Part shown: piece by piece, positions 20,961 through 33,271 of the stretch | Position numbering within the stretch: the stretch's first letter is position 1 | Layout: each line of letters begins with the position of its first letter | Notes under the pieces: generated by a model | What the model saw: the letters and a program-made list of their open reading frames with translations, nothing else | Database searches by the model: none | Told to the model about the DNA's origin: nothing | Translations under genes and position numbers: made by a program | NCBI GenBank assembly: GCA_027563935.2 | Contig: JANVAS020000239.1 | Location: 4,588,001 to 4,652,000 of the forward strand | DNA: 64,000 nucleotides | Reading direction: 5' to 3' | Origin: Costus lasius | Lineage: Eukaryota > Streptophyta > Magnoliopsida > Zingiberales > Costaceae

Positions 20961-22637
20961 TGTTGGGGTATGCCCTTAAGGCTAATGTTTGAGGCCATGG
21001 GATTGTAACAGTATCATGTATAAACCCTTATGTTTATAAAGGCAATGGTTATTATTCAGTTTGTTACATTGTCTGCTGCAATAACTGTGCTTCTGAATAA
21101 TGTCTCAATGCTGTTCAGCTAGGCTGACATGCTATATGTCCTTAGTCGAGATATCTTGGTGAACATGAGACAGCCTTGATATGGTTAAGACTAATGTGTG
21201 TTCTAATCTTATAGGATGCTTCGAGCATGGAATAAGATGTAGACTCATGGGTACATTGGATGTACTGGACAGACCCTACTAGGATATTCAATTGCTTGTC
21301 ACAATGTGAATAATCCTTGTATGCAACAAGTGGCATACTTCCTCTGACTTGAGATCACTTGTGTTTCTAAATGATGATTGTCATTGTTTTGAGGTAGTTC
21401 AATATCATTTGAAACATAATGGTTATAGACTATCTTGGATAATGATCATGAGTCAGGTTAGGGCACTGGTGATAGATATAGGATTGCCGTCTCTTTGTTT
21501 AAGGAGCATGATGTTCTATGGGGCCCCCCCTTGGATGAGATGATTGAGAAAGTGTATGGCCATACCCAGGTGACTATGTTCATCTGATCTAATCATGCTC
21601 ATCATATTGGAGTTACAGGCTTGACACGCTTGTCCAATGAGAACATCCAGTGGCAAAGGAAACTTGTATGCCTTGTGAAATGGATTCAAACTTGTGCTGT
21701 GGTTTGGGTGTAGTCTTGGAAGACTCTTTCCTTTATATCGGGAGACAGTGATGTGTTGCTAGATACCCCTCACTGATCGTGATAATGTGAGTTTTCGTTA
21801 CCGACATTTAAAGGAAACCCTCAGGGTCGCACAATTTGATGATATGGCTTACTTAAGTCAGATCGTATGGACTGAATTGATTAAGTTCAGTTTAAAGGGA
21901 TTTAGACTCTGATTGTAAGTGAGATCTGGTCTGATCATGTTTGATTGATTAGGGCTTGAGATCGGTAAGCTTCGATCGAGAGAATTGATGCTAGATCGGT
22001 GAGATCAAAAGCATCACGAGATGAACGGTTAGATCAGGAACCTTAGGTTTTAAGACGATCTAGACCAAATGACTTGGGCTGTTTTGATTTGGTCTTTGAA
22101 CCAAATTGAGTTGGGTCAATTAGATTAAACCGGTTCAAGAGAATGAACGCATGGTTCAATCTTTGAAGCGTTATTGTCGGTTATGAAGAAGTGGGCGCAT
22201 GCTCTTCATGGCTTGCTATTTTTAGTAAGTCTTCATGCGCCACCTCTCTCGAACGCCAATACGTTTTGACTCTTGCTCTCGACGCTCTCTCGCGGGTGGA
22301 AAAGCTTCCTTCACATCTTGGAGAGGTCTCGGCCAAGTGGAAGAAGACATCTCATCCCTTTGATTCGATCAAAGACCCTTGAAGAACCTTGCTAGCACAA
22401 GGATCTCAAGGAGTAGGCGGCATCACCTTGTGTGCGCACCTTTTGGAGGAGTTTCATTTGAATCTCTTCTTCCTTGACGCCATCCAATAGAAATGGCTAT
22501 GGTATGATTCCTAACTATAAGAGGTTGATCATATAAACATATATGCGATTATTGTTGAAACCCTAGCTTCCCATGCGAAAACTTTCTTTTGCGCCACCCT
22601 TAGGGTTTCGGCCCCCCTTAGATTTAGGGGTCTTTCA
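20961..22637 (+). repeat. 5' LTR of element A, 1677 bp
   Basis: Starts TGTTGGGGTATGCCC and ends GGGGTCTTTCA, two bases before the PBS. The last 30 bases contain CCCCT-TAGATTT-AGGGG, a GC-rich hairpin. ATCATATAAACATATATGC near 22529-22547 could hold a TATA box. An antisense 64-codon frame (21336-21142) recurs in all five LTR copies of the family and is treated as non-coding. Confidence 0.9.
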
Positions 22638-22639
22638 AT

Positions 22640-22651
22640 TGGTATCAGAGC
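22640..22651 (+). promoter_or_regulatory. Primer-binding site of element A
   Basis: TGGTATCAGAGC, complementary to the 3' end of plant initiator tRNA-Met, lies two bases after the 5' LTR. Confidence 0.93.
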
Positions 22652-24459
22652 ATGCGGTTGTTATATGTCTATATGATTGCTTCATGTTGTGTGATCCTTG
22701 TTTGCGTTGCTTAGATCTACTTTATCACATGCGAAAATACATACTATGCTATTAGATGTTGGCGCATGTGTGATGTGCATGTTATATTGTGTTGGCGCTT
22801 GTTAGGTTTTTGTTTGTCAAAAATTATATCATCTTGCGTGCTTCACTTAGATCTAAGCGCCTACTGTAAACCCTTAGACGGGTTGATGGGGTTGAAATCA
22901 TCCTCTAGGTTGGATCCAAATAGTCTGATCATACCATCTGACAGCCTAGATGGGTCGACCAGATGGCACCTCTGCGCAAGCATGAGGTGGCTATAGGTCG
23001 ACTGCATCACAGGCGTGTAGCGAGGTCTGGTTGAGACAACCAGTGAACACACATGAGTTAGGCCCGGGGTCACACCCCCTTGCCAGAACTCTTGTTGGTT
23101 GTTCAGCCCTTGCCGCATGCATGGTTGACCATTAGGTCAACGCAAGTCAGTTAAGACTTGGTGCATGCAAGGGCATGGATCTAACTAGACATGATGAGTG
23201 GATCCCTATCAATGGACCGTTGTAAGGTTGTAGGGCACATAAGAAAAGTAAAATTGATGCCAATGGGTTTTCAAAATTTTATTTTCTTTGTAATGGATCA
23301 CATGTTGATTGATGCCATATGCTTGTTTATTTCATCTTATGTGGGTTGCCCTTTAATGTGTGCTGTGCTGGGGCCTGCGTGCCTGGTTAATTATAAAATT
23401 AATATTTATTTGTGATCTGCGAATCACATTGTATTAAATTTATAAGATGTAATTGACCTGCGAGTCAATCTTGTCTAGATAGATTGAAATGTAATTTAAT
23501 CAGACATGAGCACAGAGCACACTTGGAAGAGGCGCATGCAGCAGTGGCTTGACCAGGTGGGAGGTCTAGGGTTCGACCCTAGGACAGGCGCATTCACCTG
23601 GTGGACGCACCTGAGCTGCAATGGGCGCTAGGGTCCTGGGCTGGACCAGATGAGAAGCAAAAGTCCCATGAAGAAAAGCAAGTGAAGACTTAAGTGAATT
23701 AAGGTCTTACCTAGGCTTAATGGGCTTTTACCACATAAGATCAGCTTGCATTCTTTTATTGTTTAAATAATTAGAATTGCATGAGTTATTTATCTTCTGC
23801 TATAGCCATAGGTTTTGCCTCATAGTAAGAAGATAAAAGACCGTTAAAATCCAACGCTAAAATATCAAGCACGTAATGCCTTCTGGCGCGAAACCTCACT
23901 GTTCTGACTATCGTTGGGGCCGTGTTGTACCCACTCAGTGGGCACGCCCATCTATCTTCAGACGGTGTGTGATTTCACCTCCGTGTTACAGAGAAGGGAT
24001 TTATCACTTCTCGTTGCTCAGCATAGCACGTGGTGGTCCAGGGAGTAGGTCAGGTCAGCTTGACCATGTAGGCTACATATGGGGCATATGTTAGCCATAT
24101 GGAGGCAGCCATCTGTGGGATCAGAGACTGTGTTGTACCAACTCAGTTGGCACAGTCTGCTGGATTGCCCAGATGAAGGGGAATCGCACGGGTTGGCGAT
24201 TGGCAGGGACTGCCTACCAGAGATTAGTACTTGTACTCTCTATGCATCTTATCTCGCCTGAGCGGGATGCGGAGACCAAGTATAAAATCTGGATCCCATC
24301 TCACTAAAAGAGTGTTACTCTTTCGGACTGTTTTAATGGATTTTTCAGTCAGATAAAATAGTGAGAAAAGAATCTTTCTTAAGTCCTGGATTGATTCTAA
24401 ACATTGATACTGACCTTGCTGTTCTTGCATTGTTGTAGATTCCTGCAGCAACGAACACC
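22652..24459 (+). other. Leader of element A
   Basis: A 1.8-kb untranslated stretch, long for a Copia element. Small open frames are not conserved in frame with those of the B leader. TTGTTGTAGATTCCTGCAG just before the gag ATG resembles a 3' splice site, which would allow a spliced gag message; this is speculative. Confidence 0.55.
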
Positions 24460-25488
24460 ATGAGCTTCAATGTGCGATCCCTACTGGAAAGGGAGAAGTT
24501 TGCTGGGCCAAACTTCTCGGACTGGTACGGACACCTTAAGATTGTTCTTAAGGCAGAGAGGAAACTGTATGTCCTCGAGACGGCTGTGCCGCCTCAACCC
24601 GCTGCGAACGCCGCAAGGGCGGTTCGTGAAGCCTATGAAAAGCATGTCAATGATAGCATTGATGTCGCTTGCCTGATGCTAGCGTCTATGACGCCACCGC
24701 TGCAGCGTCAGCATGAGGATATGTCTGCTATAGAAATTATAGCAAACCTCAAGATGTTGTATGCTGCACAGGCGAGGACTGAACGCTATAATTTGACCAA
24801 GCTTTTCTTTCAGAGCAAACTGGCTGAAGGGAGCCCAGTGGGAGCTCACGTGCTCAAGATGATTGGGCACAAGGAGGCTCTAGAGAAACTGGGGCATACC
24901 ATCAATCAGGAGCTTGCTGTAGACATTATTCTGCAGTCTCTCCCGCCTTCTTTCGATGCGTTCATTATTAACTTTAATATGAACAAAATCGATTGTACTC
25001 CAGCAGAGTTGCTGAATATGCTCTTGACTACTGAGGAAACTCTGAAGGGAAAGCCTTCAACCTCTGTCTTAATGGTTCCTTCCAGGAACAAGAAGAAGGG
25101 GAAGAAGGGCAAAGCCCCAGTCAAGAACTACAACAAGGCGCTGAAACAGAAGGTTAAGCGGTCAAAGGAATACAGATGTTTCCACTGTGGCCAGCTGGGT
25201 CACTGGAAAAAGGACTGTAAAGCGCTCCAAGGAGACAAGAAGGGAAGCATCGCTTCTGGCTCAGGTATATTTGTGACTGAAGTCATGATATCCTCTTCTT
25301 CTATTTCATGGGTGTTGGACACTGCATGTGGAGTTCACATTTGTTCAAATGTACAGGAACTTAAGAGAAGAAGACAGGTGGGACAGCATGAGGTGGACCT
25401 ACGAGTTGGAAACGGGGCACGGGTTGCTGCTGTTGCTGTAGGGGATTATTACATCTCATTACCATCTGGCATTGTATTAGAATTAAAC
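24460..25488 (+). pseudogene. Element A gag and protease
   Basis: Gag starts MSFNVRSLLEREKFAGPNFS at 24460. F and B start at the same place and the preceding leader matches. A UBN2-type gag domain fills about residues 20-200 (LKMIGHKEALEKLGHTI, then LLNMLLTTEETLKGKPS). Lys-rich sequence and one zinc knuckle, CFHCGQLGHWKKDC, begin at residue 240. Protease has WVLDTACGVHIC near residue 287, with D-T-A as in B and F. A one-base deletion near 25489, where F and B have an extra A, shifts the frame and cuts off the downstream polyprotein. Confidence 0.9.
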
Positions 25489-26621
25489 ATTGTTACTTTG
25501 TACCCAGTATTACCAAAAATATTATCTCTATTCCTGCTCTTGTCAGGAAAGGGTTTTCCTTTGAATGCAAGATTTCAAAGTGTTATCTTACTCTTGATAA
25601 TATTGTTTATGCTACTGGTTCAATTAACAATGGGTTATTCATGTTGGACATGGAATATTCTATACAAAACATTGATAATAAGAAAGCCAAGTATGCTGAT
25701 GACAGCACCTTGCTATGGCATAGTCGTTTAGGCCATATTAACAAGAAGCGCATTAAGCGGTTGCATGATCATGGACTGCTAGGATCATTCTCCTATGAGG
25801 AGATTGATACATGCATAGCTTGTTTAATGGGTAAAATGACGAAGTCTCCTTTTCTTAACAAAGGTCAAAGGGCTTCAGGTTTACTTGACCTTATACACAG
25901 TGATGTGTGTGGGCCATTTAGTAAACATGCCAGAGGTGGCTATCAGTACTTCATTACCTTTACTGATGATTTCAGTAGATATGGTTATGTCTATCTTATG
26001 AGACATAAGAGTGAATCTTTTGACAAGTTCAAAGAGTTCAAAAATGAAGTACAAAATCAGCTAGGCCGAAATATCAAGGCACTTCGTTCTGATCGAGGTG
26101 GAGAATACTTGAGTCATGCGTTTACTGACTATCTAAAAGAGTGTGGGATTATCTCACAGCTCACTCCGCCAGGAACACCGCAATGGAATGGTGTGTCCGA
26201 GAGGAGAAATAGAACGTTACTTGATATGGTTCGTTCTATGATGAGTCAGGCTACTCTACCTTACTCCTTTTGGGGATTTGCACTGGAAACAGCTGCAAAG
26301 GTACTAAACCGAGTGCCATCCAAGGCAGTTTCAAAGACTCCATATGAATTATGGTATGGGAAACAGCCGAGCTTGACATTTATCAAGATCTGGGGTTGCG
26401 AGGCTTATGTTAAAAACCTCGCCTCTGGGAAACTAGAGAGCAGATCTGAGAAATGCATCTTTGTCGGTTACCCTAAGGAAACTAAGGGTTATTATTTCTA
26501 CGATCCCAAGGAGAACAAAGTATTTGTTGCTCGGACGGCCATTTTTCTTGAGAAGGAGTTTCTTCTGCAAGAGGCCAGTGGGAGAGAAATAAAGCTGGAT
26601 GGAAATCCAGAGGAAGGATAA
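25489..26621 (+). pseudogene. Element A protease end and integrase
   Basis: After the frameshift the frame carries the GAG-pre-integrase region (LLWHSRLGHINKKRIKRLH, CIACLMGKMT) and the integrase core. The DDE residues are in LIHSDVCGPF, LRSDRGGEYLS and GVSERRNRT. The C-terminal part (IWGCEAYVKNLASGKLESRS) is intact. It ends in TAA at 26619-26621, where F has CAA. This is the only stop between integrase and RT. Confidence 0.9.
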
Positions 26622-28343
26622 AGTAGTCAAGCTCAGTTGGATGAGCCTGAGCCAGTGGATCAGGTTATTGAACAACCTGAGGCTCAGATATCACGGGAAC
26701 CGCGAAGATCGGGAAGGATCCGTCGTCAGCCTGAGCGCTATGACGGAGTCTACATCATTGATAATGATGAACCCCTCACTTATGCGGATGCGGTCAGTGG
26801 ACCGGAGTCAGCTAGATGGCTTGAAGCTATGCGAGCCGAGATGGACTCCATGTCAGATAACCAAGTCTGGGATTTGGTTGATCCGCCTCCGGGAGTAATC
26901 CCTATAGGCTGTAAATGGATCTTCAAAAGGAAGATTGACATGGATGGTAACGTAGTTACCTATAAAGGCAGGCTAGTTGCGAAAGGTTTCAAACAAATCT
27001 ACGGGATAGATTATGATGAAACTTTCTCACCTGTAGCTATGTTTAAGTCTATTCGGATTCTTTTCGTGATAGCTGCATATTATGATTATGAGATCTGGCA
27101 GATGGATGTAAAGACGGCTTTCCTTAATGGAAATCTGGAGGAGGATGTGTATATGACACAACCTGAAGGTTTCACTAATCCATCAGATCGTCATAAAATA
27201 TGCAAGTTAAAGAAGTCCATTTATGGACTTAAGCAAGCATCAAGAAGCTGGAATATTCATTTTGATGAATCAATCAGTGAATTTGGTTTCATCAAGAATG
27301 AGGATGACCTGTGTGTATATAAGAGGTTTAGTGGGAGCGTGATTACTTTCCTAGTCCTCTACGTCGATGATATCTTAATCATTGGAAACGATATTCCTGA
27401 AATGCATGCTGTTAAAGCATGGCTAAGGAAATGTTTCCAGATGAAAGATTTAGGAGAAGCAGCCTATGTATTAGGTGTGAAGATCTACAGAGATAGATCT
27501 AAGAGGCTTCTCGGGCTGTGCCAGAGTACTTACATCGATAAAGTCCTGGAGAGATTCCATTTAGAGAATTCTAAAAGAGGATATCTTCCAGTCAGACATG
27601 GTCTGAATCTTTCAAAGAGTCAGTGTCCACAAACACAGACTGAGAAAGATGAAATGGACAATACGCCTTATGCTTCGGCTATTGGATCCATTATGTATGC
27701 AATGTTGTGTACTCGCCCAGACGTCGCTTACAGGTTAAGCGTGACCAGTCGGTTCCAAAGTAATCCAGGTATGGCGCACTGGATTGCAGTCAAGAACATT
27801 TTAAAATATCTTCGGAGGACCAAAGATATGTTCTTGATATATGGAGGTCAGGAAGAACTCAGTATTGAAGGATATACTGACGCTTCGTTCCAGTCTGACC
27901 AGGATGATTTTCGATCGCAATCAGGCTATGTTTTTAGCTTGAATGGAGGAGCAGTGGTGTGGAAGAGTTTCAAACAATCTATCGTTGCTGATTCCACAAC
28001 AGAAGCCGAGTATGTTGCAGCCTCGGAAGCATCTAAGGAGGCAGTTTGGATTCGTAAGTTCATTCAGGAACTTGGTGTTGTTCCTTCGAGTGCAGATCCT
28101 TTGGTTATCTTCTGTGATAACACTGGAGCAATAGCACAAGCAAAGGAACCACGGTTGCACCAGAAGTCCAAGCACATACAGAGACGGTTTCACTTGATCC
28201 GGGAGATCATTGATCGTGGCGAGATCAAAATCCGCAAGGTTCATACAGATGACAATCTGGCTGACCCGCTTACCAAGCCTCTGGCGCAGCAGAAGCATGA
28301 GAAGCACTGTAATAATATGGGTTTGAGATTTCTCAACCATTAG
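26622..28343 (+). pseudogene. Element A reverse transcriptase and RNase H
   Basis: The same frame continues after the stop. RT runs from WLEAMRAEMDSM through DVKTAFLNGNLEEDVYM to the active site LYVDDILIIGND near 27357-27390. RNase H shows the catalytic segments GYTDASFQSD, TTEAEYVAASEASKEAVWIR and IFCDNTGAIAQAKE, and ends at TAG 28341-28343. All expected catalytic residues are present. Only the upstream stop and frameshift prevent a full polyprotein. Confidence 0.9.
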
Positions 28344-28348
28344 ATTAA

Positions 28349-28362
28349 GTGCAAGTGGGAGA
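28349..28362 (+). promoter_or_regulatory. Polypurine tract of element A
   Basis: GTGCAAGTGGGAGA lies directly before the 3' LTR. F has the same tract in reverse complement at 48528-48542. It primes plus-strand synthesis. Confidence 0.85.
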
Positions 28363-28363
28363 T

Positions 28364-30020
28364 TGTTGGGGTATGCCCTTAAGGCTAATGTTTGAGGCCA
28401 TGGGATTGTAACAGTATCATGTATAAACCCTTATGTTTATAAAGGCAATGGTTATTATTCAGTTTGTTACATTGTCTGCTGCAATAACTGTGCTTCTGAA
28501 TAATGTCTCAATGCTGTTCAGCTAGGCTGACATGCTATATGTCCTTAGTCGAGATATCTTGGTGAACATGAGACAGCCTTGATATGGTTAAGACTAATGT
28601 GTGTTCTAATCTTATAGGATGCTTCGAGCATGGAATAAGATGTAGACTCATGGGTACATTGGATGTACTGGACAGACCCTACTAGGATATTCAATTGCTT
28701 GTCACAATGTGAATAATCCTTGTATGCAACAAGTGGCATACTTCCTCTGACTTGAGATCACTTGTGTTTCTAAATGATGATTGTCATTGTTTTGAGATAG
28801 TTCAATATCATTTGAAACATAATGGTTATAGACTATCTTGGATAATGATCATGAGTCAGGTTAGGGCACTGGTGATAGATATAGGATTGCCGTCTTTTTG
28901 TTTAAGGAGCATGATGTTCTATGGGGCCCCCCCTTGGATGAGATGATTGAGAAAGTGTATGGCCATACCCAGGTGACTATGTTCATCTGATCTAATCATG
29001 CTCATCATATTGGAGTTACAGGCTTGACACGCTTGTCCAATGAGAACATCCAGTGGCAAAGGAAACTTGTATGCCTTGTGAAATGGATTCACACTTGTGC
29101 TGTGGTTTGGGTGTAGTCTTGGATGACTCTTTCCTTTATATCGGGAGACAGTGATGTGTTGCTAGATACCCCTCACTGATCGTGATAATGTGAGTTATCG
29201 TTACCGACATTTAAAGGAAACCCTCAGGGTCACACAATTTGATGATATGGCTTACTTAAGTCAGATCGTATGGACTGAATTGATTAAGTTCAGTTTAAAG
29301 GGATTTAGACTCTGATTGTAAGTGAGATCTGGTCTGATCATGTTTGATTGATTAGGGCTTGAGATCGGTAAGCTTCGATCGAGAGAATTGATGCTAGATC
29401 GGTGAGATCAAAAGCATCACGAGATGAACGGTTAGATCAGGAACCTTAGGTTTTAAGACGATCTAGACCAAATGACTTGGGCTGTTTTGATTTGGTCTTT
29501 GAACCAAATTGAGTTGGGTCAATTAGATTAAACCGGTTCAAGAGAATGAACGCATGGTTCAATCTTTGAAGCGTTATTGTCGGTTATGAAGAAGTGGGCG
29601 CATGCTCTTCATGGCTTGCTATTTTTAGTAAGTCTTCATGCGCCACCTCTCTCGAACGCCAATACGTTTTGACTCTTGCTCTCGACGCTCTCTCGCGGGT
29701 GGAAAAGCTTCCTTCACATCTTGGAGAGGTCTCGGCCAAGTGGAAGAAGACATCTCATCCCTTTGATTCGATTAAAGACCCTTGAAGAACCTTGCTAGCA
29801 CAAGGATCTCAAGGAGTAGGCGGCATCACCTTGTGTGCGCACCTTTTGGAGGAGTTTCATTCGAATCTCTTCTTCCTTGACGCCATCCAATAGAAATGGC
29901 TATGGTATGATTCCTAACTATAAGAGGTTGATCATATAAACATATATGCGATTATTGTTGAAACCCTAGCTTCCCATGCGAAAACTTTCTTTTGCGCCAC
30001 CCTTAGGGTTTCGGCCCCCC
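28364..30020 (+). repeat. 3' LTR of element A, end lost
   Basis: Nearly identical to the 5' LTR. It stops at TTTCGGCCCCCCT, about 19 bases before the expected end, where Tekay-type LTR sequence begins. No target duplication can be read on this side. Confidence 0.9.
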
Positions 30021-30861
30021 TAAAGGATCTTAAGTCCTGGTAAGCATTATTTTGATTTAAATAAAATTATTGATTGTGATATTTTCTATGTATTGGTTGT
30101 TAATAGTTAATTAACCAGAGATTTATGGTTGATAAAGTATAGTTAATTAACTAGAGATTTTTTGGTTATTAATTTATTGTAAATTAATTAGAGATTATTT
30201 GTTTGATTATTGGCTGTTAATTTATGATAAATTATTATTGGTTGTTCATGTTAAATTAATTAGGATTTATGGGTTGTAAATTATTGGTTAATTAATTAGA
30301 CCTTATTGGTTAATTAATTAGACCTTATTGGTTAATTAAATCCTTAATGGATTTCGTTTAAGTGAATGGTTAATGGTTAAGTTAATTAAATTAATTGGTT
30401 AATTATGAGATATTGGGTTATTGGGTTTAAAATTCGAAATTATGAGTTAAATGGGTTAAACCTATTTGAATTAATTGGTTAATGGGTTTAAAATTTAAAA
30501 ACCCAAAGTTTAAGTGGTAATATCGGCTAGGGTGGGATTATTGGCGATTTTGGAGTCTTGAGAAAATTAAGGTGGCGGCTTGAAAGAACTTGGCGACTCT
30601 TGGAAAGCTTGGAGGCGATTTTTGGTGTTCTTTCTTCATATTCTTCCCCTTAGCGAATTTTCCTTGAAGTGAAACTTTCTTGGCGATTTCTTGGAGGCCT
30701 TTGGGTGACTTCAAAAGCTTTGGACGATTTTGTTGTGGAGTTTCATCTTGTTGTTCACGGTTTAAGAGGTGAGTGGAGTGTCTAATTGATTGCTATCTAT
30801 TTGTTTGTGTTAATTGATGTGTTAAGATGAGACATTTGCTTGTTGGAAACCCTATCATGCT

Positions 30862-31255
30862 AAAACCGAAATTCAAGACTTCACTATGATGAAAACCGAA
30901 TTTTGTAAAGATGATTATATGATGAAAACCGAATCTAAGGCATTAGTTGTTTCTTCATGGGAAAAACCGAAAATTGCAAGAATGTATTTATCATGAAAAT
31001 TGTTATGAAAACCGAATTTTGGTGTTAACTATGAGAACCGAAATAATCTTGAAAATTGTTGTAAAAACCGAATTAATATTGGTGATTGTTTAACCGAAAT
31101 TTGTATGAAATTTAAGGTATTTTGGTAGCATTAAATCATTGAACATTGAGCATGAATTTCTTGTTAATTAGATATTTTATAAAGAATTTTGGTAATATTA
31201 AACCAATGATTTTGTAGCCGAAACATTGTTAATTGTAGCTAAACCGAAATTTGAT
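30862..31255 (+). repeat. Dispersed AACCGAA motif cluster in LTR D
   Basis: About ten copies of AACCGAA or a close variant occur at intervals of roughly 30-45 bases, for example near 30862, 30893, 30927, 30963, 31008, 31035, 31064, 31092 and 31242. LTR C has only two. The motif could bind a host factor or be a decayed minisatellite. Confidence 0.55.
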
Positions 31256-31928
31256 GATTGTAGTTAACATGTTTACATGTGGTAAATTGTGGTAATTGTG
31301 GTAATTTGTAAAGTAAATTATAAGAATACATGTTTTACATTTTATGTTGATTTTATGAATGCTTGTTTTAATTTTATGTTTCTTTGTGGGTGTAACTTGT
31401 ATTCTTGTTTGAGAAGTTTGGGTGATAACATAGCAAAAATTTGACTAAACTAATCAGCCTGAAATTTAAGGACTACACAATATTCGGTGAAAATATTATG
31501 TGTTATGTTATATGATTTGGAACAATATGTGTGACTATGTGATTTTGAACAATAAGTGTTATGTGATGGGCTTTGTGAAATTGGAAAATTATGGGTTATG
31601 TGAATTTGAAAATTATGTGATTATGTGATGGTTAGGACTAAGGCTAGGTGTAACTATGAACTCAAGGGGATAGTCCTTATGTGTTATGTTAAGGGTTTGA
31701 ATTTCAGCCCTGTATTGTGATATGTGAGGAGGTTGATGTTCAGCCTGCCTATTATGATTATTGTGATGGGGGTTGATGTTCAGCCTGCCCGATATGATTT
31801 TTGTGATGACTATCCTAGAGTCTAGTTGACACTTAGGAGTCCACCTTTGTGAAATATGTTCACCTTTGTGAAATATGAAATAAGATGTGTTTGTTGTCCA
31901 GTAGGAACCTTTTGGGAGAACGGGTTTT

Positions 31929-32215
31929 GACCCAAAGTGCCATGTCTTGGTCAGACAGGGGCCACCTCTTGATGTCACTACTCTTTTATGTGATGGAGTA
32001 ATATAAGACCCAAAGTGCCATGTCTTGATCAGACAGGGGCCACCTCTTGATGTCATTACTCTTTATGTGATGGGGTGATATAAGACCCAAAGTGCCATGT
32101 CTTGATCAGAGAGGGGCCACCTCTTGATGTCGTCACTCTGATGTGTTATGGGGTGAGGGACCAAAGTGCCACGCCGTGACCTGGCGGGGGCCACCTCTTG
32201 ATTCCACTCACTGTC
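31929..32215 (+). repeat. Four-copy tandem repeat in LTR D
   Basis: Units of 75-78 bases starting GACCCAAAGTGCCATG begin at 31929, 32007, 32084 and 32159, the last being more diverged. LTR C carries two related units (42989 and about 43077). Confidence 0.75.
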
Positions 32216-32954
32216 CATGTTTATGTGTTGCATGCGGCTCCCAGTGCTTTGGCCAAGCCGGGTTAGACCATATTGGTCACTACTGAATATGCTGGACAAC
32301 TAGGTTGATTATGTGTTGGTGTGTTTTGTGGTTTAGAGTATAACTCTAGAACCTGAGTTTGTGAACCTAAGTTATATGTGTTTAGTTGGTTTAAAATATA
32401 TGTGTTTAATTGGGTTAGAGTAAAACTCTAGAACCTGAGTTTGTGAATATGAGTTTGTTATATGCTAGTGTGTACATCTGATTGTCTATATGATTTCTAT
32501 TTCTTGATTTTGTTATATGTTGACATAATGTTCCTACTAAAGATTTTTAAAATAATCTGCCTATATTTTTGAGTGTATGTTATGGATGGTCGATTTAGAC
32601 TATCCACTCACTGGGCTGTGTAGCTCACCCCTCATTATTTTCAGGTTTAGAGGAGGGGCGCAGTTAGCATGATATTGATGTTGTGATTTATGCTTATAAT
32701 GCCGGTTGTGGCCCTATGTTTATGCTTAATTAATTTGAGGCCGGCTGTGGCCGAATACGAATTTTATGAACTATGTGAACCATGTGATATGAACCATATG
32801 AACTATGTGAATTTGTGTTGCCAGATTCTGGCAGTCAACTGAGTTTGATTTTTGTGTCACCGCGGGCTTCAGCCTGGTTTCGGTGTTTGGTGTCAGTTTA
32901 TAAAATCGATTTTGTGGATTTGTTTTGAGATTGAAGTTGATGTGTATTTTTGCA

Positions 32955-33120
32955 ATCGGTTTTGATACAACTGTAACTTGCATATGTCTAGTGCAAGTAT
33001 TGCCTGGTGGCAGGTACCTTTATGGATTTTATGAATTTTAATCGGTTTTGATATAACTGTAACTTGCATATGTCTAGTGCAAGTATTGCGTGGTGGCAGG
33101 TACCCTTATGAGATTTGTGT
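32955..33120 (+). repeat. Tandem hairpin repeat near the end of LTR D
   Basis: An 85-base unit is duplicated. Each copy contains a hairpin with arms CTTGCA and TGCAAG and a 9-base loop (32978-32998 and 33063-33083), then TATTGCSTGGTGGCAGGTAC. LTR C has the same pair at 43805-43825 and 43900-43920. Confidence 0.65.
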
Positions 33121-33271
33121 TTTGTGAATTTGTATGTGTGGATTTATGGAATTTTTCAGATCGTGTTTTTCTTGAACTCGGTTTTACCTAGCATATGATC
33201 GATCTTATATGAAACATCCTGTATTATTTGTGAATTGTGTCATTTGTTTGGGGTTAAGAATGTGGGATGTT

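Larger units (their letters stand above)
20961..30020 (+). mobile_element. Angela/BARE-like Copia element A
   Basis: A nearly complete Copia element: 5' LTR, tRNA-Met PBS, a 1.8-kb leader, gag, protease, integrase, RT, RNase H, PPT and a 3' LTR whose last bases are lost. The LTRs show only about eight to ten differences by eye, so insertion was recent. The Angela/BARE assignment rests on the LTR start TGTTGG...TATGCCCT, LTR length near 1.7 kb and the PBS; it is an inference. Two lesions disable it: a one-base deletion in the protease region and a TAA before RT. Confidence 0.85.
30021..33271 (+). repeat. Tekay-type LTR D, left end cut
   Basis: Begins AAGGATCTTAAGTCCTGG, matching E from about its tenth base, so its first bases are missing. 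It ends intact at GGGATGTTACA (33271). At about 3.25 kb it exceeds the 2.56-kb LTR of C because internal repeats are expanded. Its left neighbour is element A and its right neighbour is the interior of element B, so it is a solo LTR with a deletion on the left. No coding region. Confidence 0.75.

Noticed and set aside
21142..21336. A 64-codon antisense frame present in all five Angela-like LTRs
   Set aside because: It recurs because the LTRs are young copies of each other. It has no similarity to a known protein, and its conservation matches that of the surrounding LTR.
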